This document shows, piece after piece, positions 5,759 through 10,522 of a stretch of 10,522 nucleotides of DNA. Made by a program: the position numbers and the translations under genes. Numbering within the stretch: the first letter of the stretch is position 1; the number at the start of each line of letters is the position of its first letter. The notes beneath the pieces are model-generated. The model was not told where the DNA came from and made no database searches. It saw only the letters and a program-made list of their open reading frames with translations. This stretch comes from CAYWNA01 sp964459305 (GTDB lineage Bacteria; Planctomycetota; Planctomycetia; Pirellulales; Pirellulaceae), in NCBI GenBank assembly GCA_964459305.1, contig CAYWNA010000369.1:1-10522 (forward strand). The letters run 5' to 3'.

Positions 5759-5788
5759 CATCGGCCGTCAAGTAACTATCGCATATGT

Positions 5789-5852
5789 CGTAGCCGAAGT
5801 CGCAGGCTTTGGTTTCTCGCGGCCGGCCCAAACTCTGGCGAGTTCGGCTACG
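5789..5852. repeat. Second, shorter inverted-repeat element, in the gatA-gatB spacer
   Basis: CGTAGCCGAAGTCGC (5789-5803) pairs with GCGAGTTCGGCTACG (5838-5852) at 14 of 15 positions, and inside it TTTGG (5808-5812) pairs with CCAAA (5828-5832). Its right end (5832-5852) is identical at 20 of 21 positions to the right end of the element at 4032-4195, in the same orientation. It lies 30 bases after the gatA stop and 31 bases before the gatB start and would form a hairpin in the operon mRNA. Confidence 0.7.
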
Positions 5853-5883
5853 GCACAAATTGCTCGAACGGTGCAAAGCTGCT

Positions 5884-7362
5884 ATGAGCGATCAACCGTA
5901 CGAAATCATTATCGGCCTGGAAGTTCACGTTCAGCTTCAGACGAAATCGAAGCTGTTCTGCCGCTGTACGACCGCATTTGGCTCGCCGCCTAACACGCAA
6001 ACGTGCCCCGTCTGCACCGGCACTCCGGGAACGTTGCCGGTGATGAACCGCGAAGCGTTCTTGCTGTCTTTGAAAACGGCGGTGGCATTGAACTGCGAGA
6101 TCCCGGAATTCACCAAGTGGGATCGCAAACAGTACTACTATCCGGATCTACCAAAGGGTTACCAGATCAGCCAGTTCGATCTGCCCCTGTCCCAGAACGG
6201 CTATTTGGCGATTAGCGATCCGAAAGGCGGCTTCGAGCCAAAACGCGTGGGCATCATCCGCGCCCATTTGGAGGACGACGCGGGCAAAAGCATGCACGAC
6301 GAAGCCGCCGGCAAAGCTGACAGCCGAATCGATTTGAACCGTACTGGAACGCCGCTTTTGGAAATCGTCAGCGAGCCCGATATGCGCTCGCCGTTGGAAG
6401 CCAAGGCATACCTAACCGAATTGAAGCTATTGCTGACCTACCTCGGCGTCTCCGACTGCAACATGCAGGAGGGAAGCCTTCGCGTAGACGCAAACATCAA
6501 TTTGCACATGGAAACGCCCGATGGCAAGATCGCCACGCCGATCGTTGAAGTAAAGAACATGAACAGCTTCCGGGCGGTGGAACGGGCCTTGGCCTTCGAG
6601 GCCCTCCGGCAGTACGACGCTTGGAAGCAAAAGGGTGTCAAACTGGGCGACCCCGGCGTTCATAAGACGACGCGTGGCTGGGACGATCAGGCGCAGGTAA
6701 CCCGGCCGCAAAGGCAGAAAGAGGAATCCAGCGACTACCGTTATTTCCCGGATCCGGATCTGGTGCCAGTGATCACCGCGCCTGCAGAGGTCGAGTGCGT
6801 TAGAGAAGGCTTGGGCGAACTGCCTGCTGCGATCCGCCAACGTCTGGAGTCGACCTATGGGATCGACCCGTACGATTCGGACGTGATTGTGAACCAGGGG
6901 CGCGAGTTGGTCGACTACTTCGTCGAATTGGCTGAAGCCTGCGGTGATGGCAAACGAGCCAGCAACTGGGTCCAGCAGGATGTATTGCGAACGTTGAACG
7001 AGCGAGAAATCGAAATCGAGGATTTTGCCGTTTCTGCACATAATCTGGCGGGACTACTGAAGGCCATTCAGGGCGGCGAACTGGATGGCTCGCGAGCGAA
7101 GGACGTTTTCGACGAAATGCTTGCTTCCGGCAATTCGGCAGCGGAGGGGATGAAGGCGCTTGGCATCGAAAAGGTCGATCAGTCCGACCTGGCCGATTTG
7201 TGCAGGAAGCTGCTGGAAGACAATCCAAAGATCGTCGCTGATGTGAAAGACGGCAAACAGAAAGCGGTCGGCGCCTTGATTGGCCAGGCCAAGCGTCAGA
7301 ATCCAAACGCCAACCCCAGTCAGGTCCGCGAGACGTGCCTTCGTTTGATCGAGCAGATGTAG
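5884..7362 (+). CDS. gatB: Aspartyl/glutamyl-tRNA amidotransferase subunit B
   Basis: This 492-residue protein is the ATP-dependent kinase/transamidase subunit that phosphorylates the misacylated Glu or Asp on tRNA and amidates it with ammonia from GatA. The start at 5884 gives the family N-terminus (YEIIIGLEVHVQL, with conserved Glu13 and His15); the frame is open further upstream, but that part lies in the repeat. Cys26/Cys28 (FCRC) and Cys41/Cys44 (CPVC) form the structural zinc site. The catalytic cradle continues with PDLPKGYQISQFDLPL, HLEDDAGKSMHD, LDFNRTG-like IDLNRTGTPLLEIVSEPD, and SSDYRYFPDPDL. The C-terminal third is the helical plus YqeY-like tRNA-binding domain, ending in KAVGALIGQAKRQ...NPSQV. 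Complete and typical in length. No clear Shine-Dalgarno precedes it. It is the last gene of the rpmB-gatCAB unit. Confidence 0.97.
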   Translation: MSDQPYEIIIGLEVHVQLQTKSKLFCRCTTAFGSPPNTQTCPVCTGTPGTLPVMNREAFLLSLKTAVALNCEIPEFTKWDRKQYYYPDLPKGYQISQFDLPLSQNGYLAISDPKGGFEPKRVGIIRAHLEDDAGKSMHDEAAGKADSRIDLNRTGTPLLEIVSEPDMRSPLEAKAYLTELKLLLTYLGVSDCNMQEGSLRVDANINLHMETPDGKIATPIVEVKNMNSFRAVERALAFEALRQYDAWKQKGVKLGDPGVHKTTRGWDDQAQVTRPQRQKEESSDYRYFPDPDLVPVITAPAEVECVREGLGELPAAIRQRLESTYGIDPYDSDVIVNQGRELVDYFVELAEACGDGKRASNWVQQDVLRTLNEREIEIEDFAVSAHNLAGLLKAIQGGELDGSRAKDVFDEMLASGNSAAEGMKALGIEKVDQSDLADLCRKLLEDNPKIVADVKDGKQKAVGALIGQAKRQNPNANPSQVRETCLRLIEQM

Positions 7363-7419
7363 CCAGGGTCCTCTGGGGTCGACGGCGAAGGGCGTGTTAG
7401 ATGTCGCAGCGCCGGTTGC

Positions 7420-7470
7420 AGAAACGCGGAACCTGCCAACATCGCATTCGCCTCGCGGGATAGCGTTTCT
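7420..7470 (+). terminator. Possible terminator stem-loop after gatB
   Basis: AGAAACGC (7420-7427) is the exact reverse complement of GCGTTTCT (7463-7470), and a further short pairing (CGCG-type) lies inside the 35-base loop. The following bases CTTGCTTTTC are T-rich but not a clean U-tract. It is the best candidate for ending the rpmB-gatCAB transcript, 58 bases after the stop. Confidence 0.28.
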
Positions 7471-7471
7471 C

Positions 7472-7500
7472 TTGCTTTTCCCCACTTCTTGGTTTCTAAT
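7472..7500 (+). promoter_or_regulatory. Weak sigma70-like promoter candidate
   Basis: TTGCTT (7472-7477) and TCTAAT (7495-7500) are 17 bases apart; the -10 matches at five of six positions, the -35 at only three. It lies in the most T-rich part of the spacer. It may serve the protease gene, but a nearer promoter of non-consensus type cannot be excluded. Confidence 0.2.
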
Positions 7501-7769
7501 GAACATTATGCGTGGCTGTTCCGGCAGGGCCCCGCTAGTATCCTGATGTGGACCGTCATTCGCAAGTTACCTCCGCTTGGCCGCATGTGTTGCAGTTGCG
7601 CCCTACGTGCTCTGGACAATAGCGGCCTGCCACCCACTCCTTGGGCTCTCAATCTCCGAAAAAAGGAACGCATCATCCCGGCCGACTGATCTTCGATGGC
7701 GGGGTGATGCTTTGCCAAGTGTTCGTTATGCGGCGTTAGGTTGGGTATGTCGCGCCTTCCGGACTGATG

Positions 7770-7790
7770 GCCGGGCTCGAAACGCCCGGC
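7770..7790. other. Perfect seven-base-pair hairpin upstream of the protease gene
   Basis: GCCGGGC (7770-7776) and GCCCGGC (7784-7790) enclose TCGAAAC. No T-run follows on either strand. It lies 93 bases before the protease ATG, in what would be its leader or promoter region. Role unknown. Confidence 0.35.
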
Positions 7791-7883
7791 AAATCACCGG
7801 CTAGACTGGGAACGTGACATCCCGTTTTCGCGAACGCAGCGTGATCGCGATTGATTCGTGGCATCGTATATAGGAGATACGCC

Positions 7884-10522
7884 ATGTTCTGGTCGAGCCA
7901 AAGCGCCAAACGGCGCGAACGCGGGCTTCGCAGTCGGCGGCAACGCAATCGTAAGGTGCGGCGGAATCCGAGACGCTTTCGGCGACCAGCATTTGAGGCG
8001 TTGGAACCCCGCTGGTTGCTCGCATCCGCGTGGCAGAATCCACTGAACCGCTTGGACGTCACGGATGACGGAATCGTCACCCCTTTGGACGTGCTCAAGC
8101 TTATCAATTGGATTAACACCGAAGGCTCCGGGGCTTTGCCGGTCGTGTCTGGGCAAGGGCCTGCGGCGTACTTGGATACCGATGGGAACCGGGAGGTTGC
8201 ACCGATCGACGTCCTGTTGGTGATCAACGCGTTGAATGGAGACCAAGATGGTCCGACGATCGAGGCGGCACTGGTGGCAACTCCGACTTTGCCCACGCAG
8301 GCCAATCCGGGGCAGCTACCGTACAAAGAAGTCTTCCGAGGAGTCGTACGGGACACGTTGGGGGTGGTAAGTTTGACGGCGCAAGTGGACAATGGAGAGG
8401 TCTGGGATGTACCATTTGATCAGACGGGCTCGTTCACGTTTGATCCTGCATTGCCAACGGATGGTTCGGCAAACGGCAGCCACATCGTGGAATTCCGTGC
8501 TATCGATGCTCGGCAGAACATCTCGGATGAGATGCCGCGAGGCTTTGCGTTGGAGACGCTCGTCAGCCTCAGTGTGGCACCCGCGAACATCGTCGAAGCG
8601 GGAGGACTGGCGACAGTCACCGTTACGCTGTCCACCGCCGCTCGCGAGGATGTGACCGTCGACTTGTCCTTCAGCGGGACGGCGACAGATGGTGATTACA
8701 CACGATCCGCGCATCAAGTCGTTGTTCTGGCGGGGAGCACTGCGGGGACACTCACACTGACTGGACTGGAGGATTCGCTGGAGGAGTCGTACGAGACAGT
8801 GATCGTCGACGTTGCTGGGGTGGTAAACGCCAAGGAGTTTGGGGCGCAACGCATTACGGTGGGGATTTCGGACACACATCAGGAATTTACGCCAGAGTAT
8901 GCACCAGCGGACATATCGTTGGGTAATCGACCGGCCATGGAATCTACAGGCGACCTGCTGGGCGCAATTCCAACAATCGTCGTCGGCGATCTCAACGGTG
9001 CGCCGCCGGTGACCCCCACTAGTCGCATCGATCCAAACGTCTCGTCGTCACCATTCGCTGGCGTCGTAAGCATCAATATGGCGAATGCCACGCAGGGGAG
9101 TTCCATCTGCTCGGGGGCAATGATCTCTCCGACGCGGGTTCTGACGGCCGCTCATTGCGTCGACGTTGCCGGCGGGTTGAAAGACAACGGCTGGCCGACG
9201 GGCGATGGCATCGCCGATTTTGGGCCGTCCGAGATCACGGTCGTCTTCAATCACAACAATCCCACCAACAACGTAAACGGGGCGATGTTGGCCAGCGTAT
9301 CGGCGATCGCAGTGAATCCCAATTGGCACGGATTCAACAACAAGAACGGCCCGGAGGGCTCGTCGATCAGTGATGACGTCACGATCCTGACGTTGAGCAA
9401 TTCGGCACCCGCCGGTGTCCCCATCTACCCACTCGTCACAGAGCCTTTCACGTTGGAGCAGCAGATTGTTCTGGTGGGTTACGGGAAAACTGGCGACGGT
9501 ATTAATGGGTTCTTAGCTAAAAGCGCGGATTTCTTCGTCAAACGCACGGGACAGAATCTGGCGAGCAAATACCGACGCGACGATGAGAGCCCAGGGACGG
9601 CTCGAGAAATTTTCGAGTTCGACTTTGATGGGCCCGACGCAACGACGAACACATTGGATAGTGGACTAACGCTCGGCAACAATATCGAAGTGACCACAGG
9701 TGGCGGCGACTCAGGTGGTCCGAGCTTCATCTGGAGCGACGGAAACGGCGACGCGGTGATTGATCAGGGTGAGCTTGCGCTGTTCGGAAACAATACGTTT
9801 GTCTACGGAGGGGGCAACATACCCGAGGCACCATTTTTTGGTTCGCAAGGGGGAGGGATGATCGCGAGTGCATACCTTGGATTCATCAGTGACGTCTTGC
9901 ACCTCGATTTCGGTGACGCCCCGGATATTGGTGCCGGGACGGGGGCCGGCAACTACCAAACCCTGAATTCTGACAATGGTGCACGGCATATTGCCATCGG
10001 CCCCCGGCTTGGTGCAAATCGCGACTATGAGACGGAAGGCAAGCAGTCAATCGACGCGTTTGGCGACGACAGCAACAATCCCGACGATGAAGACGGCGTC
10101 GCGGTTGGCAATCTGCGAATTGGGGCGACCGACAGTATCACGGTCACGTCGACCGGCGGCGGTGCGAAGTTGGACTACTTTGTTGATTGGAACCAGAACG
10201 GCAAGTTCGACGACGTTGGCGAGACGTTTAGCGCGACATTGAACAGCACCAGCGTGAATTTTTCCATCACCCCACCACCGACGGCCGCGACCGGCACCAC
10301 TTTTGCGCGCTTCCGCATCAGTAGGGCGGGTGGCCTTGGCCCAACGGGCTTGGCTTTCGACGGCGAGGTTGAGGACTATCGAATTACCGTCAACGACACG
10401 GCAGGCTTCTCCCTGTCCGAGAGTTCGGCAACGGTGACGGAGCCGAACACGGCAGACACGTTCGAAGTGTTGCTAACGACGCAGCCGGTATCGCACGTGG
10501 TGTTCTCGGTGGTGGCCAGCGA
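7884..10522 (+). CDS. Large multidomain extracellular trypsin-like (S1) protease with LEPR-XLL, dockerin-like, Calx-beta and GEVED domains, 3' end beyond the window
   Basis: The frame is open for 879 codons to the right edge. The ATG at 7884 has AGGAG seven bases upstream. Residues 1-34 contain 16 Arg/Lys; RRPAFEALEPRWLLA (33-47) is the planctomycete LEPR-XLL motif. Two dockerin-type Ca loops follow (58-69, 98-109), each with a PxDVLxxIN helix. An Ig-like region spans about 148-213, a Calx-beta domain about 228-330. The S1 protease covers about 391-671: SGAMISPTRVLTAAHC gives His424, DDVTIL gives Asp498, TGGGDSGGP gives Ser610. Cys409 and Cys425, the only cysteines seen, match the conserved C42-C58 disulfide. 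A GEVED domain (674-836: LDFGDAPD ... DGEVEDY) and the start of a further Calx-beta-like repeat (from 842) follow. Most likely a secreted or surface protease stabilised by calcium; substrate and anchoring are unknown. The protease call rests on the complete triad. Confidence 0.93.
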   Translation, partial: MFWSSQSAKRRERGLRSRRQRNRKVRRNPRRFRRPAFEALEPRWLLASAWQNPLNRLDVTDDGIVTPLDVLKLINWINTEGSGALPVVSGQGPAAYLDTDGNREVAPIDVLLVINALNGDQDGPTIEAALVATPTLPTQANPGQLPYKEVFRGVVRDTLGVVSLTAQVDNGEVWDVPFDQTGSFTFDPALPTDGSANGSHIVEFRAIDARQNISDEMPRGFALETLVSLSVAPANIVEAGGLATVTVTLSTAAREDVTVDLSFSGTATDGDYTRSAHQVVVLAGSTAGTLTLTGLEDSLEESYETVIVDVAGVVNAKEFGAQRITVGISDTHQEFTPEYAPADISLGNRPAMESTGDLLGAIPTIVVGDLNGAPPVTPTSRIDPNVSSSPFAGVVSINMANATQGSSICSGAMISPTRVLTAAHCVDVAGGLKDNGWPTGDGIADFGPSEITVVFNHNNPTNNVNGAMLASVSAIAVNPNWHGFNNKNGPEGSSISDDVTILTLSNSAPAGVPIYPLVTEPFTLEQQIVLVGYGKTGDGINGFLAKSADFFVKRTGQNLASKYRRDDESPGTAREIFEFDFDGPDATTNTLDSGLTLGNNIEVTTGGGDSGGPSFIWSDGNGDAVIDQGELALFGNNTFVYGGGNIPEAPFFGSQGGGMIASAYLGFISDVLHLDFGDAPDIGAGTGAGNYQTLNSDNGARHIAIGPRLGANRDYETEGKQSIDAFGDDSNNPDDEDGVAVGNLRIGATDSITVTSTGGGAKLDYFVDWNQNGKFDDVGETFSATLNSTSVNFSITPPPTAATGTTFARFRISRAGGLGPTGLAFDGEVEDYRITVNDTAGFSLSESSATVTEPNTADTFEVLLTTQPVSHVVFSVVAS

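Larger units (their letters stand above)
7363..7883. other. 521-bp spacer between gatB and the protease gene, no convincing gene
   Basis: Short frames exist, the longest plausible one a 47-codon stretch starting at ATG 7547, but none has a ribosome binding site or a recognisable product. The region holds a possible gatB terminator (7420-7470), a weak promoter candidate (7472-7500), and a perfect seven-base hairpin (7770-7790). If the promoter is real, the protease mRNA has a leader of more than 350 bases. Confidence 0.55.

Noticed and set aside
4478..5761. 427-codon minus-strand reading frame opposite gatA
   Set aside because: It is entirely antisense to an unmistakable gatA, has no family resemblance, and arises from the third-position bias of the real gene.
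6427..7041. 204-codon minus-strand reading frame opposite gatB
   Set aside because: Fully inside gatB on the other strand, with no recognisable domain.
7489..7689. 66-codon plus-strand frame in the gatB-protease spacer
   Set aside because: Starts at a TTG without a ribosome binding site, with no motif or conserved-looking composition; treated as non-coding.

Overview
The window looks like a piece of a Planctomycetota chromosome, probably Pirellulales-like. The reasons are a giant extracellular protein with the LEPR-XLL N-terminus, dockerin-like repeats and a GEVED domain; a Tat-exported Gfo/Idh/MocA oxidoreductase; and spacers filled with palindromic repeats of a type I associate with this group. 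Base composition is moderately GC-rich and there is no sign of a phage, an insertion sequence with a transposase, or a CRISPR array.

Left part (1-3051), minus strand. Three exported proteins: a Tat-signal Gfo/Idh/MocA oxidoreductase (1777-3051), a small exported VOC-fold protein (580-1005), and the first 157 residues of a second, unusual Gfo/Idh/MocA-like protein (472 to beyond the left edge). The last two probably share a transcript. Between 1006 and 1776 no conventional gene is visible, but the plus strand holds a good sigma70-like promoter followed by a ribosome binding site and a 20-codon ORF that is exactly a lipoprotein signal peptide ending in its lipobox cysteine and then a UGA.

Middle (3052-7362), plus strand. 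A divergent intergenic region with one promoter candidate per direction leads into rpmB (zinc-ribbon bL28), gatC, gatA and gatB. GatCAB converts misacylated Glu-tRNA(Gln) and/or Asp-tRNA(Asn) to the correctly amidated form, so the operon serves translation throughout. The gatC-gatA and gatA-gatB spacers each carry an inverted-repeat element with the same terminal sequence; the first also contains a 27-bp-arm hairpin. Neither gatA nor gatB has a recognisable Shine-Dalgarno sequence.

Right part (7363-10522), plus strand. About 520 bp without a convincing gene precede a very large reading frame, open for 879 codons to the right edge. In order it encodes an arginine-rich LEPR-XLL N-terminus, two dockerin-type calcium loops, an Ig-like region, a Calx-beta domain, a trypsin-like (S1) protease with complete His-Asp-Ser triad, a GEVED domain, and the start of another Calx-beta-like repeat. 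An EF-hand-like loop sits just after the catalytic serine motif.

I see no defence system or novel multi-gene machine. The most interesting items are the repeat elements in gatCAB, the truncated lipoprotein gene with a hairpin after its UGA, and the domain layout of the protease.
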